This document shows positions 40,875 through 51,850 of a stretch of DNA of 64,000 nucleotides, piece after piece. Made by a program: the position numbers and the translations under genes. The stretch comes from Nosema muscidifuracis (taxonomy: Eukaryota > Microsporidia > Nosematidae). The first letter of the stretch is position 1. Every line of letters begins with the position of its first letter. The notes below the pieces were generated by a model. It saw nothing but the letters and a program-made list of their open reading frames with translations. It did not search any database and had not been told where the DNA came from. The stretch covers positions 62,001 through 126,000 of the forward strand of contig JAIOKI010000006.1 in the NCBI GenBank assembly GCA_028335825.1, read 5' to 3'.

Positions 40875-42476
40875 AAGGGCAAAATGTAGATTAAAAAATT
40901 AATTTAGAATTAAATTAAATATTTAAAAAATTAATTTAAAATAAAATCGATTTATTAATAATAAATAGATTTATTTCAAGATAGAAAAATATGAATATAT
41001 AGTTTATGTAATTGATCACTTTGAAAGCATTTCATTTTATTTGAATAAAATCTGTAAACTAATTACAGATGGTACATGATAGAGGAAACTAAAGATGTAT
41101 TTTGAGACTTTCTCTCACATATAAGATGTGTAAGGAGTAAATAAAAAAAGCTATATTTTTTAATTTATTCGCGTCAATCTCAAATCTAATGACACAAAAT
41201 AGAAAAATGAAAAAAGATACATAAAATGATATTTTTAAAAAAAGTAAACTGTGAGTCTCAGAAATATTATTCTTTAAATATATTTTAATTGCTATTGATT
41301 TTTAAATAAAAATAACGTAAATCAAAGGGGCAATAATTTCGAAATTTAAATATCAAAAAAAAATAATTAAATATTGTACTGACTTTACGAAAGCAGTCTG
41401 AGGATAATTTAAATTACTTAACAAAAAACTAAGGATAATGAATCTTAATAAGTTAATTATTAAATTTATATGAGTAAGAATATCTGTATATTAGACATAT
41501 ACATAAAAATAAAAAATATGTATTTTGATTATTTACAACTATTAAAATGTTTTAATCTAACATGCAAATATTTTTTATTCCTTTATTTTGTTAAAAAATA
41601 TTTTTTTATCTTTTTAAGATAAATTATTTTACTAAATGGAAAGAAATTTTTCATAATAAATAAACCAGATATTTTATTTATAAATATGTATAATAAAATA
41701 AATTAATTAAGTTTTAATTAAGAAAAGATAATCCAAAAAGATCTAATTAATATTAATTTACTATCAATTAAATATAGTAAAATAATCTTATTTAAAGTTA
41801 AAATAATATTAAGAATATATTTTTAATAATTATATTGTGTTTTATCTAATAAAAAAATTATTTTTATATTTTTTACATATAATAATTATAAATTATTTAA
41901 AAAATTAATAAATATGACGTTGTTTAATTTTATTAGAAATCATATGGAAATAAGCAATATTAGATTAACTTATTAAAATTTATTTATCTTTATAATAAAT
42001 TTTCATTTTTAGAAATTTTTGATATTTATAATAAATTTTCTTTTTAGAAATTTTTGATCTTTATTTTAATTATATATTGAATTTTCTTTTGTAAAATTTA
42101 TTTATCTTTAATTTATCTTTATAATAAATTTTCATTTTAGAAATTTTTGATCTTTAATTTAATTTTCTTTTTAGAAATTTTTGATCTTTAATTTAATTTT
42201 CTTTTTAGAAATTATTTATCTTTATTTTAATTATATATTGAATTTTCTTTTGTAAAATTTATTTATCTTTAATTTATCTTTATAATAAATTTTCATTTTA
42301 GAAATTTTTGATCTTTAATTTAATTTTCTTTTTATCTTTAATTTATCTTTATAATAAATTTTCATTTTAGAAATTATTTATCTTTAATATAATTTTATAA
42401 TTAATTTTCTTTTTTAGAAATTTTTGATCTTTAATTAAATTTTATAAATAAACTTTTTTTAACCGTAAGGATAAAG
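40875..42476. repeat. AT-rich gap ending in a complex tandem array
   Basis: Bases 40875-41980 are AT-rich with nothing recognisable. Bases 41982-42440 are an array of mixed units (TTTATCTTTATAATAAATTTTCATTTTAGAAATTTTTGATC and shorter variants), about ten partial copies of 20-60 bp. The array ends right before the first gene of the secreted tandem family. Confidence 0.7.
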
Positions 42477-43211
42477 ATGAAGCACATTATTTATTTTATT
42501 ATTAATGTATTCTGTATAATTAATATACAATCAGGACTAAAGAATAAAACTTTACCATTATGTTTGCAAAGGCGTTTCGTATATAATAAAAATTCAGAAT
42601 ATCCTAGATTTTTGAACCAATACGTACGTTCAAATGATATTCAAAAAAATGAATTATTTGGTGACTCAGTATTAGAAGTTAAGACTGGAAATAATATCTT
42701 TTATTTAGCAGATGCCAAGATTAAATCTTTTGATAATGTTGATTTATCAAAAAATGTGGTTTTGAATGATAATACAGAAATTTATATGAAAGAATGTTTT
42801 TTAGGTATTTTTCTTAAAGGAAAAAAAGATTTTTTTATATATGATGCAATTAATGTAATTTTTAAAGAAGGAAAATTGGTTTTTATATATGAATATGGAG
42901 CAAATGTTATAATTATGGATTCAAAGTATTACATGAAACATTCAAATGGTTATTACATTGTTAATCCTGATAAGGAATGGAATAAAAAATATATTCGAAA
43001 AGGAGATTTTAATATTATTGAATGCTCAACTGAAGAAGAATCTAGCAGTAGCAGTAGCAGTAGTAGTAGTAGTAGTAGTAGTAGTAGTTATAGTAGTTAT
43101 AGTTATAGGTATAAATCTTGTCCACCTGACAATCCAGATATGTTTAAAAATGCACCTGTATATACTAGTACTTATGAAAATGGTATACTTCGATTTGTAA
43201 GGAAAGAGTAA
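42477..43211 (+). CDS. Tandem secreted family, copy 1 (poly-Ser tail)
   Basis: A 244-aa protein with a signal peptide and the family junction CIINIQSG. The family core (about residues 65-165) reads as short strands: LEVKTGNNIFYLADAKI, VVLNDNTEIYMKECFLGIFLK, DFFIYDAINV, KLVFIYEYGANVIIMDSKYY, then NGYYIVNPDK. Paralogs at 44.6, 46.1 and 50.9 kb share the same order. The C-terminus is unique: about 17 consecutive Ser encoded by an AGC/AGT microsatellite, a Ser/Tyr stretch, then a short Cys- and Pro-containing end. The Ser tract could be O-mannosylated. Function unknown; export from the parasite is inferred from the signal peptide. The start lacks CCC. Confidence 0.75.
   Translation: MKHIIYFIINVFCIINIQSGLKNKTLPLCLQRRFVYNKNSEYPRFLNQYVRSNDIQKNELFGDSVLEVKTGNNIFYLADAKIKSFDNVDLSKNVVLNDNTEIYMKECFLGIFLKGKKDFFIYDAINVIFKEGKLVFIYEYGANVIIMDSKYYMKHSNGYYIVNPDKEWNKKYIRKGDFNIIECSTEEESSSSSSSSSSSSSSSSYSSYSYRYKSCPPDNPDMFKNAPVYTSTYENGILRFVRKE
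43036..43110 (+). repeat. AGC/AGT trinucleotide microsatellite inside a gene
   Basis: About 18 in-frame AGC/AGT codons, then TAT-AGT alternation, encode the Ser tract of the secreted family copy 1. Such tracts change length easily. Confidence 0.9.
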
Positions 43212-44592
43212 TTAAAAATATTTTGAAATAAAATTTTATTATAAAAATTAAAATTTCGCTTTATAAATCACTTTTTTTTTAAAATATTTCTATCATGTTA
43301 TATACAATAAAATTCTTAATCTTTTTATATTCATATCTTTATAAATAAATAATCTTTAAATATTCATATCTTAATAGATAAATAATCTTTTAACTGAAAT
43401 AATTTTTTATTAATATAAAGGTCTAAGGATAGAATAATTTAAAAAAATTGCTGTAGGTCAAACAAGCTCATAAAATCATATAAAAAATATTATAAATATC
43501 ATTAAGTTATAGTGAAAAAGAAATAAACTTAAAAATCTTTGTAAATAGTTTTTTATAATATCATATGGCATGTTTAATTGTTAGAAATGTAGCTATAAAT
43601 TTTTTTTGCTCTAAATATACATTTAATATTATCAATTCAAGTAAATAATTTATGACTCTTTTGATATTTTTAAATTATGAACACCGGTCTAAATTTTTTT
43701 ATTAAAATTTTATACTTATAATTTGTTTAAAAATCTATTTAAACTTATTGAATTTATTTATACCTTAAATTAAGTTTAAATACTATATTTATTAAACATG
43801 TATATGAATCATCATTACAGTTTCATAATCAATTTAAAAGATTTGATTAGAGAAATTAGTTTTAAAACTAAGATAATGAATTTTTTTTATCCTTACACAA
43901 AATAATACCGTTTTTTTATTTCAATAATTTTTTATAAGAGTATGAAGAATCTTAGAGAGAACCAGAATAATTATATTAATTACTTATAAGTATGTTAAAA
44001 TAAACAATATTACAAAAAATAGATTTTTTGAAATTAAATATTACTGTTTTAATACTATTTTTATCACATGAATAGCTATCATTTATAATATTAAGAGATT
44101 TCGTTTTTTTATCAAAACTTTAATTCTGACATAAAAATCAACTTTTTTAAATTCTCATTACAATTTAATTGTTGCTTAATTCTTCAATTGAATATTTGTG
44201 ATTTGAAATTTATAAACAGATTTTTTTATAAATATTTAAATAAATTTAATTCTTTTTACAATTATTTTATCTAAAATATTATTTTTCTATATAAAAAAAT
44301 CAAAAAAACTTTAATTTAAATAATTTCCCGATTTGGTATCATTCCTATATGTTTAATCCAAAAATGAAAATATTAAATCCATATTAATAATATATGATCA
44401 TAATATTTGATTTATTCAAATTTAAAATCAAAAAAACATTTTAACAACTAAAATGGCTATTTTTTAATTAAAAAATTTGAACAAAAACAAAGCATGTTTA
44501 AATAAATGTTTTAATACTATAAAATTTATTACACATGATAAATAAAGCCCCTTTAAATTAATTTTTAACTAAAAAATTTATTTACCCTCTAA
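43212..44592. other. Gene-free AT-rich spacer within the tandem family
   Basis: No open frame. A short repeat (ATTCATATCTT...ATAAATAATCTTT) occurs near 43330-43390. The right end carries the ACCCTCTAAATG start of copy 2. Confidence 0.5.
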
Positions 44593-45198
44593 ATGATTTT
44601 TATATTAATTAGTCTAATTAAATGTATAACAGATATAAAACCCGGAAAATGGGATAGAAAAGGAATATATTTTTCTTTTAATTTTAGTTATAATGAAACA
44701 TGTTATACAAGTAATGGATACCAAATAACGTCCATAACATATAAGAAAAGTAGTGAAAATATTGATATAAATTTAATAGAAATTACTCTTAAAAATGGAA
44801 ATAAGTTTCTTTTAGAAGATGTAAAATTGGCTACTGATAAATTAGACTTTAATAGTAATATTAAATTCCAGGATAATTCAGAAATTATTCTTAATGAAGA
44901 TTTTTTAAGTATCTTACTTAAGAATAATAAAAATGTATTCATACACAACGTTAAAAAAGTGGAAGAAAAAGATGATTATCTTCTTGTTGAACTTAATGCT
45001 GGTGAAAATATACGAATTATGGATACAAAGAGATATAAATTTGAAGGAGATAATGTATATTGTATAAACTCGGATAACAAACGTATATATTCCTCAGAAA
45101 AAAAAAATTCAACGTCAGATAAACTTATGTTATTTTTTTATCTTGTGATTTTTTTGATAGTAGTTAGTTTGATAATTTATTACTTTAAACGAAATTAA
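44593..45198 (+). CDS. Tandem secreted family, copy 2 (membrane-anchored tail)
   Basis: A 201-aa protein starting at ACCCTCTAAATG. The signal peptide MIFILISLIKCITDIKPG ends in the family junction. The core follows the shared pattern: ITLKNGNKFLLEDVKL, IKFQDNSEIILNEDFLSILLK, NVFIHNVKKVE, LLVELNAGENIRIMDTKRY, then VYCINSDN. Unlike its paralogs it ends in a transmembrane helix (about 176-197, LMLFFYLVIFLIVVSLIIYY) and a short KRN tail, so it would sit on a membrane with the core outside. Function unknown. Confidence 0.8.
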   Translation: MIFILISLIKCITDIKPGKWDRKGIYFSFNFSYNETCYTSNGYQITSITYKKSSENIDINLIEITLKNGNKFLLEDVKLATDKLDFNSNIKFQDNSEIILNEDFLSILLKNNKNVFIHNVKKVEEKDDYLLVELNAGENIRIMDTKRYKFEGDNVYCINSDNKRIYSSEKKNSTSDKLMLFFYLVIFLIVVSLIIYYFKRN

Positions 45199-46079
45199 AA
45201 TATCATCTTTAAATATTTTTGTCAATAATGCTGTTGATTGATTTGCTTTCTTCCTACACGGGGTAAAATAATAAAATATTTTAAATACCTTTCAACAATA
45301 ATAAAAGGGTACTCGACAATTTTATTAATCTTTTTATACTCTTTAAAATTTTGATCATTTATAGAATAAGTAATTAAATAAAAAAAATATACTCTTTAGG
45401 GAATAAAATAATATTAACTATATTAAAATCTTATTTTTATAGAACTAATATTATCATACCAAATAAATTATTTTTTAAAAATAATATGACGCCATATATT
45501 AATTTAATAAATTTGATGTTGACCTTGTTTAAAAAATTAAAAATTTTATAACTAAATACTCATTGAAATAATTTCTTTAAAAGTCATATTTTAAAATTTT
45601 AAATATTTCCAAATTAAGTAATATTTTATATTTAACGTAAAATAATTTACTATTTCCAAATTAAGTAATATTTTATATTTAACGTAAAATAATTTATATT
45701 TTTAATTTCTTATTTTCAAATAAATTTTAAAAATTTAATTAAAGAATATTTAAAAAAAATTTTATTTATTTTTTAATTAATTTTAAATGGATTATTGATT
45801 TTATATTTGAATAGAAATAAGTTTATTTATTAATATATCATATACCTAATTTTTAAATAAATAAATATATTTTTTTATAATAAATTTTATTTTTAAATAG
45901 ATATATATATACTTTATTTTGATAATATATAAATAGACTTGTTTTTATAATAAATTTTATTTTTAAATAGAGTTTATTTTTTTTAACTTATTTTTTAATA
46001 TGAAGTGAACTTTATTTTTTTAAAAAAATTTAATTAAAAAATATTTTGTATAAATAAAGTTTTATTGAATCCCTCAAAA
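45199..46079. repeat. AT-rich spacer with a short direct repeat
   Basis: A 46-bp block (TTTCCAAATTAAGTAATATT...ACGTAAAATAATTTA) occurs twice in a row at about 45606 and 45653. A second block (TTATAATAAATTTTATTTTTAAATAGA) is repeated at about 45876 and 45944. No gene. Confidence 0.75.
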
Positions 46080-46673
46080 ATGTTAGCTGCTATCTTATAT
46101 TTACCTTTATTATTATGCATATCTAATATTAAAATACATGATAATGAATACAGTTCATCCTGGGGAAGATGTTTAAGATCTGCATGTTTGGTAGTTACAA
46201 ATGATGATTCTAATGATGAGATTTATAAAACTGAAATCTTCTCGTATTCTATAAAACTTTTTGATAATGAAAATCCAAGTATAAAGTTATTTGTAAAAAT
46301 TAATATTAACAATAAGACTTATATTTTGGAAGATGCAGATTTACAAGAAAAAGCAATAGTAAAAATAGAAGACTATTTTGTGTTAACAGATGGAACTAAA
46401 ATTTCATGTAAAAGCAAGCATTTATCTTTAAAATTAGCAGATAATGAAAGTGTGAAAATACATGGTGCTGATAAAGTCAGTGTTGATGGAGAAACTCTTG
46501 TCTTTGAGTTCAATTCAGGAGAAAAAATTGAGATTTTAAATACTAAGATTTATAAAGAAGAAGAAAAAGGAGTTTACAATGTAAATCCTGAAAAAAATGA
46601 GATAAATAATCCAAAAATGTCTGATTTCGATGCATTTAATGATATTGATATGAATAGATGTAATATTTTTTAA
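46080..46673 (+). CDS. Tandem secreted family, copy 3 (no anchor)
   Basis: The start is set at the ATG at 46080, directly after CCCTCAAAA; the open frame five codons upstream depends on a TTG. The 197-aa protein has a signal peptide (MLAAILYLPLLLCISNIKIH) with a weaker form of the family junction. The core is intact: ININNKTYILEDADL, FVLTDGTKISCKSKHLSLKLA, SVKIHGADKVS, LVFEFNSGEKIEILNTKIY, then GVYNVNPE. The C-terminus is short, polar and without an anchor, so this copy should be freely secreted. Two extra Cys before the core (RCLRSACL) are unique to it. Confidence 0.8.
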   Translation: MLAAILYLPLLLCISNIKIHDNEYSSSWGRCLRSACLVVTNDDSNDEIYKTEIFSYSIKLFDNENPSIKLFVKININNKTYILEDADLQEKAIVKIEDYFVLTDGTKISCKSKHLSLKLADNESVKIHGADKVSVDGETLVFEFNSGEKIEILNTKIYKEEEKGVYNVNPEKNEINNPKMSDFDAFNDIDMNRCNIF

Positions 46674-47238
46674 TTAAATATTAATTTAACTCTTAAATAT
46701 GAATAATTCATCTATTTTCTATGTTATATTAAATTTTAATTCAAACGTAATTGTTAATAGTTTTATTTTTGTTAGTGTCAGACATCCTAAAAAACTAGGA
46801 TTCTTTTTATAAAATTTTTAAAATGTCAACAGTAATAATTAATTTGAAAAAAGGGGTTTTTGTCACATTTTGAGGTAAATTTATATATGATGATGTCAAC
46901 AAACACATTTTTAAATATCTGTCATTTATAAAGTAAAATATATAACATGAATAAATTTAAAATGTCAATTTTTTTATAAATAATGGTTTAGGACTATAAA
47001 AAAATATAATATTTCATATATCAAAAAAATAGAAATTACGATCTGAATCACACTAATTTAAATAATTCACTAAGTTACTATTTAATTTCTTAATTGCACA
47101 ATTTATATGCTATTTAAAAAAATTATATTTTGTTTATTTTTAATTAAATTTAAGATTATATTTTCAGAATTAGATAACATATAATATATTACTAAATAAA
47201 AAAATAAAAATATTTATTGGAAAAATAAAATCAGTACA
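46674..47238. other. AT-rich spacer within the tandem family
   Basis: No gene or clear repeat array is seen. Confidence 0.5.
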
Positions 47239-47781
47239 ATGTCCTTAAATATGTTTATTATTTTATTTAGTAATATTTTCATTTATTGTCTATCTAGTAT
47301 AAGATCAGGTCATGATATCTCAAATCATTTCATGTCTAAACACGTTAGATATTTCATAGAAACTAATTTTTACGAATATGAAAAAAATATAAATATCAAA
47401 TCTTACAGTATAATTAAACCTAAAAAAATAAAGAAAAACAAGTTTATTTTTTAGAAATTACGATAAACAAAAATAAATTTATCTTTAAAGATGCTCAAGC
47501 TAACATTTCAGAAGTTATAAATGTTGGATTAAAATATAAATCTCAAAGATGGATCTTTATTGAGTGTTATTAATGATACTCTTATTATCACTTTAGGAAA
47601 TATTAAAAATATAAAAATTTTTAATGTAATTTCAGTCACTATAAAAAATGAACTTCTTGTCTGTCTTTTTAATTCAGGTGAAAATATTTTTATTAAGAAT
47701 TTTGAATATTTCAGGTTAGAAAATGGTTGTCTTAATATTTTTAGTATGATAATTTGTAATTTTGAAAATGAATGTTTTTAG
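47239..47781 (+). pseudogene. Tandem secreted family, decayed copy 4
   Basis: A broken paralog. The first piece encodes a signal peptide (MFIILFSNIFIYCLSSIRSG from the ATG at 47251, just after TCCTTAAAT, a one-base variant of the CCC signal). It stops after about 70 codons. In a second frame KFIFKDAQANI corresponds to the core LLEDV block, and a third frame carries NLKDGSLLSVINDTLIITL, NIKIFNVISVT, LLVCLFNSGENIFIKNF and LENGCLNI, all matching the family core in the right order. At least two frame changes separate these pieces, so no full-length product is expected. Confidence 0.8.
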
Positions 47782-50239
47782 ATAAAAATAAATTTAAAAA
47801 ATTTAATTTGTTTTTCATTATAAATATTTTAAATTAATTTATTATTCAAGTCAAAATACCTATTTTTTAATAAATCGGATATAGAAATAATTTTATAATT
47901 TAACATCATTCAAATTACTATTTAATAATATAACTTATAAAATATTAGCTTATAAAATATTAACTTATAAAATATTAACTTATAAAATATAGCTTATAAA
48001 ATATTAACTTGTAGAATATAACTTGTAGAATATTAACTTATAAAATATTAACTTATAAAATATTAACTTATATCATTTTTATCATTCATATTCTTTGTTT
48101 TATAAATATTAACCTCTATTTTTAACAAAAAGTCTTTTTTTACTTAACTGTTTTTTATTTGTATTCCTAATTAATTATTTCTAATAACATTTTATGATCA
48201 AATTTGTATAATCTTAAGATTAAAAAAGTTTAATTATTTCTAATAACATTTTATTGTCAAATATCTCTTGTCTAATATTAAACTTTATAAAATCAATGAA
48301 AATTATTTAATTTAATAATTTAAAATATTGATATTGGTTTTTTTAACATAATTTTTTGTAAATATTTTATTAATAAATAGAAAAAACTTTTCATGTTATG
48401 AGAATAAAAAAATAAAGAACAAGTACAAATAATATGAGTAATAGTTAAATAACTACTACTAAATATAAATTAAAAAATTAATAATTTTCAGCCAACTAAT
48501 TATTATATAACTTGTAAATTAATCATTATATTAATTATTAAAAGATTTAATTAAATTATTCTTCAAAGAATTCAATTATAAGAAGTTAAATTCAATCTAA
48601 AATTTATTAAAAATAAATAGATAATTTTTTTATAAGAAAAATCTTAAAGGTGTATTTTGCAATGATTAGAAAATATTATATTTAACTTCTAAGGTATTAC
48701 AAATAATTTATATAATATGGTATTTTTAGATAAGAATTAATAACTCTTATTTTTATATATTTTTAGTTTATTATATATTTGATACTAAACATTTTAATAT
48801 CTTATTATTGAAATTTATAAAATTAAAATAGTTATATTAAAAAATGAGAAATAAGTTTTTTTAAATTCAAATGTTTTATGAAATTAAAAATTCATGTTCA
48901 AAAAGAACTTGATATATTTTATATAGTTAACCAATAAGAATATATTAGTAGATTTTAAAATGACTAGTTCAAATAAATTAAGTACCATTTGTTTATACTT
49001 ACTATTAATTAATTTATTTTTTTTATATGACTGTTTATTATTTCTGGAATCAATTTAGGAAAAATTTTTAAGAACGATGAGCAACTAAAAAAAATATTCT
49101 TTATTTTAAGACTAATAAATCTTGTTAAATGTTTTTTACTTCCTTATTTTATGTTATTTATCATAAATAAAATATTAAAATTTATTAATATCTTAAAAAG
49201 AAATTGATTTATTTAATTATTTTAATAAAGATGTTAGTCATACATTTCTGATATCACAAATACTTTGTATTTCTAAAATAAAAGTTTTTAAATTACTTAG
49301 TAATCTTTAATGGTTGAGTTTATAGATAATATATGTAAAGTATTTTAAACAGATAATTTTACTGTTGAATCTGTTAAGAAATTTTCTTTTTCGAAAAATT
49401 AAAATATCTGAAATTTAAGATAAATAACTTTATTTGGGTTTTTGAAGATGTTGAGATGAGTATTTCAAACAATTTAAAATCTAAAAAATTGAATTCTATT
49501 ATTGTTGAAAAAAGATGTAACCTTGTAGATCCTGAGATGATTATTTTAAATAATGTGAAATCTAATAGAACTTTTAGATGGTTCAGAGTTAATTCTTAAC
49601 GATTCTTGTTTAAATATTTAAATCAAGGAAAAAAAAATTTACTGGTTTATGATGTTAAAGAAATAAAAAAAGAAAATAAACTTTTTATTGAAATATTCAA
49701 TTTTGAAAATGATTATAAATGATGCTTAATCTTATGTTAATATAGAAGATAATTTTAAAACTAAGGAGTTATTGATTTAATTAATCTATTAAATTAAATA
49801 TAACATTTGTTAATTAATAAAATTTAAGAACTGATATTAAAACAATTGTACAATAATAAAATATAACAATCATATATTAAAAACTTATAAATTATTAATA
49901 ATTAGAATGAAATATCAGATGACGAAATGATGCGAAAAGAACGTTTCAACAAGATTTGAATTATTTCAGAATGTAATATATAAACACCTATCCTTGGCGA
50001 CAATCTGTTTTTTTAAATAAATTTTTTATAAGATTTCAATAATCTAAAAAATTATTCTTTTATTATAGAATATGAATAATTTTGAGATATTTGTTAAATA
50101 CAACTTTATATAGAAAGTAAATTAAGGATTAATTTTTTTAATATAAAAATCAATACATAATATAAATAGAATAAATATTTTTATAATCTAATAATTAGTT
50201 TTGAAATATTGAATTTGTAAAATTTTTATTGATTTTTTT
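47782..50239. repeat. AT-rich gap with short repeats and gene relics
   Basis: Bases 47935-48075 contain about seven units of (T)TAACTTATAAAATA. A block TTTCTAATAACATTTTATNNTCAAAT is duplicated at about 48178 and 48238. A 32-codon frame at 48960 (+) begins like a signal peptide but ends at once. A decayed family copy is listed at 49430-49725. Confidence 0.6.
49430..49725 (+). pseudogene. Tandem secreted family, decayed copy 5
   Basis: Family-core sequence without an open gene. WVFEDVEMSIS corresponds to the LLEDV block. In another frame LLDGSELILNDSCLNI, then (after a stop in the same frame) IKEKKNLLVYDVKEIKKENK and LFIEIFNFEND match the core of copy 1 (VLNDNTEIYMKECFLGIFLK, FFIYDAINV, LVFIYEYGAN) in order. 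The signal-peptide exon is not recognisable and the C-terminus is missing. This is the oldest-looking copy in the array. Confidence 0.75.
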
Positions 50240-50592
50240 CAAATCAGTTAAATTTAAATGATTTTTACTATTTTGTGTTTATTTATTTCATAGACTGAGT
50301 CTTTTTTTTTCAAATCAGTTAAATTTAAATGATTTTTACAATTTTGTGTTTATTTATTTCATAGACTGAGTCTTTTTTTTTCAAATCAGTTAAATTTAAA
50401 TGATTTTTACAATTTTGTGTTTATTTATTTCATAGACTGAGTCTTTTTTTTTCAAATCAGTTAAATTTAAATGATTTTTACTATTTTGTGTTTATTTATT
50501 TCATAGACTGAGTCTTTTTTTTCAAATCAGTTAAATTTAAATGATTTTTACTATTTTGTGTTTATTTATTTCATAGACTGAGTCTTTTTTTA
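50240..50592. repeat. 71-bp minisatellite, five copies
   Basis: CAAATCAG begins a unit at 50240, 50311, 50382, 50453 and 50523 (period 71, 71, 71, 70). Each contains TTTTTACTATTTTGTG (or ACAATTTTGTG) and ends CATAGACTGAGTCTTTTTTT. The copies differ only at one A/T position and in the length of the T run. This near identity implies recent expansion or ongoing homogenisation. Confidence 0.95.
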
Positions 50593-50860
50593 TTTATTGT
50601 TTTTTATACAAACAATAAAAAATAAACAAATTATAAGTTAAAAATCAACCAAAATTCTTAAATTATGATAATCAATATAAAATATTTTTTTTTAATTTAA
50701 GTTTTCAATATAAAATTTTGATTTTGATATTTTAAACATATAAACTTAAAAAAATACACAGAACTTCTCTTTTTATAGATTTATATATTATATTGTTATT
50801 TTTTAAATGTTGATTACATTATTTTTTTCTATAAATAATTTTAATTAAAAGCCCTTTTCT

Positions 50861-51457
50861 ATGTTTATTATCCTTCTTTCCTTCACAAATATTTTCTGTA
50901 TTACTGATATAAAATCAGGAACAACAAGTATTCAATCAACTAAAGAGAATAGTGATAATGTAAATACAAATAACAGAGATTTAGATATAACTCTTGCTAA
51001 TGGTAGTACTTACAACTTAAAAGATGCTGTAGTCATCTCTCATAACAATTCTAATGGAAAACAACATCTCGTATTAAAAGATGGTACAGAAATCGATGTT
51101 AATGACACTAACTTGGAAATTGCATTTAACAATAATGATAATGTAAGAATACATAATGTTAAGAATTTAGAGTCTAAAGAAAACAATCAAATATTTAGTC
51201 TTGAAAATGGTGAACAAATTGTTGTTAAAGATGCTAAAAGTGTCATAGAAGAAGATAATGGTGTTTACAATATAAAAACCAATGATAATACAATTATTCA
51301 TAATTCTAATGATGAACAGAAAAATAAAAATGATAAGAAAAATCAAAAAAAGAAGAATAAAAAAAATAGATCGAATGTTAAAAATGGAGTACCTTCTTTT
51401 AGATATTGTAGTATGTTAGCAATAATTTTGTTAGGGAATACTCTCTACTGTTTGTAA
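50861..51457 (+). CDS. Tandem secreted family, copy 6 (Lys-rich, hydrophobic tail)
   Basis: A 198-aa protein, start context GCCCTTTTCTATG. The signal peptide MFIILLSFTNIFCITDIKSG shows the family junction in its clearest form. The core is complete: ITLANGSTYNLKDAVVIS, LVLKDGTEIDVNDTNLEIAF, VRIHNVKNLE, FSLENGEQIVVKDAKSV, then GVYNIKTND. The C-terminus is a Lys/Asn/Asp-rich linker (about 148-175) followed by a short hydrophobic end (SMLAIILLGNTLYCL). That layout resembles a GPI-anchor signal, though the tail is short and an omega site is not obvious. Function unknown. Confidence 0.8.
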   Translation: MFIILLSFTNIFCITDIKSGTTSIQSTKENSDNVNTNNRDLDITLANGSTYNLKDAVVISHNNSNGKQHLVLKDGTEIDVNDTNLEIAFNNNDNVRIHNVKNLESKENNQIFSLENGEQIVVKDAKSVIEEDNGVYNIKTNDNTIIHNSNDEQKNKNDKKNQKKKNKKNRSNVKNGVPSFRYCSMLAIILLGNTLYCL

Positions 51458-51850
51458 ATAAAAAATTAGTTCAATTTATTTTAATATATAATTATTAATA
51501 TATTAATTTAATATATTAGATTTAATTTATAATTATTAATATATTAAATTTAATTTATTTATATTTTTTTATAAAATAATAATTATTAATATATTTTAAA
51601 TTATCTTCAATATATATTTTTAATAAAATGTTAGTTTAATGATTATCTTCAATATATATTTTTTAATATATTAAATTTAATTTATAATGTTAGATAAATT
51701 TCTGAAATATGTAAGTGTAAAATATAAAAACCCTTATTTATGAAGCTAAGAGAAATATCTTAAATAAAATTGATAAAATAAAACTAAAACCCACCAATTA
51801 ATAAATAAGATTATAGCTTGAAATATAATATTATTTTTATAAATTATTTA
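51458..51850. repeat. AT-rich spacer with repeated TATTAATTTAAT blocks
   Basis: Bases 51478-51690 repeat ATAATTATTAATATATTAAATTTAAT and TATCTTCAATATATATTTTTAATA. No gene. Confidence 0.6.

Noticed and set aside
42946-43200. 84-codon Val-rich frame
   Set aside because: It is the shifted reading of the AGC/AGT tract in the secreted family copy 1.
47935-48075. Regular short repeats considered as a CRISPR-like array
   Set aside because: There are no spacers of unique sequence between units and the genome is eukaryotic; it is a simple AT-rich tandem repeat.
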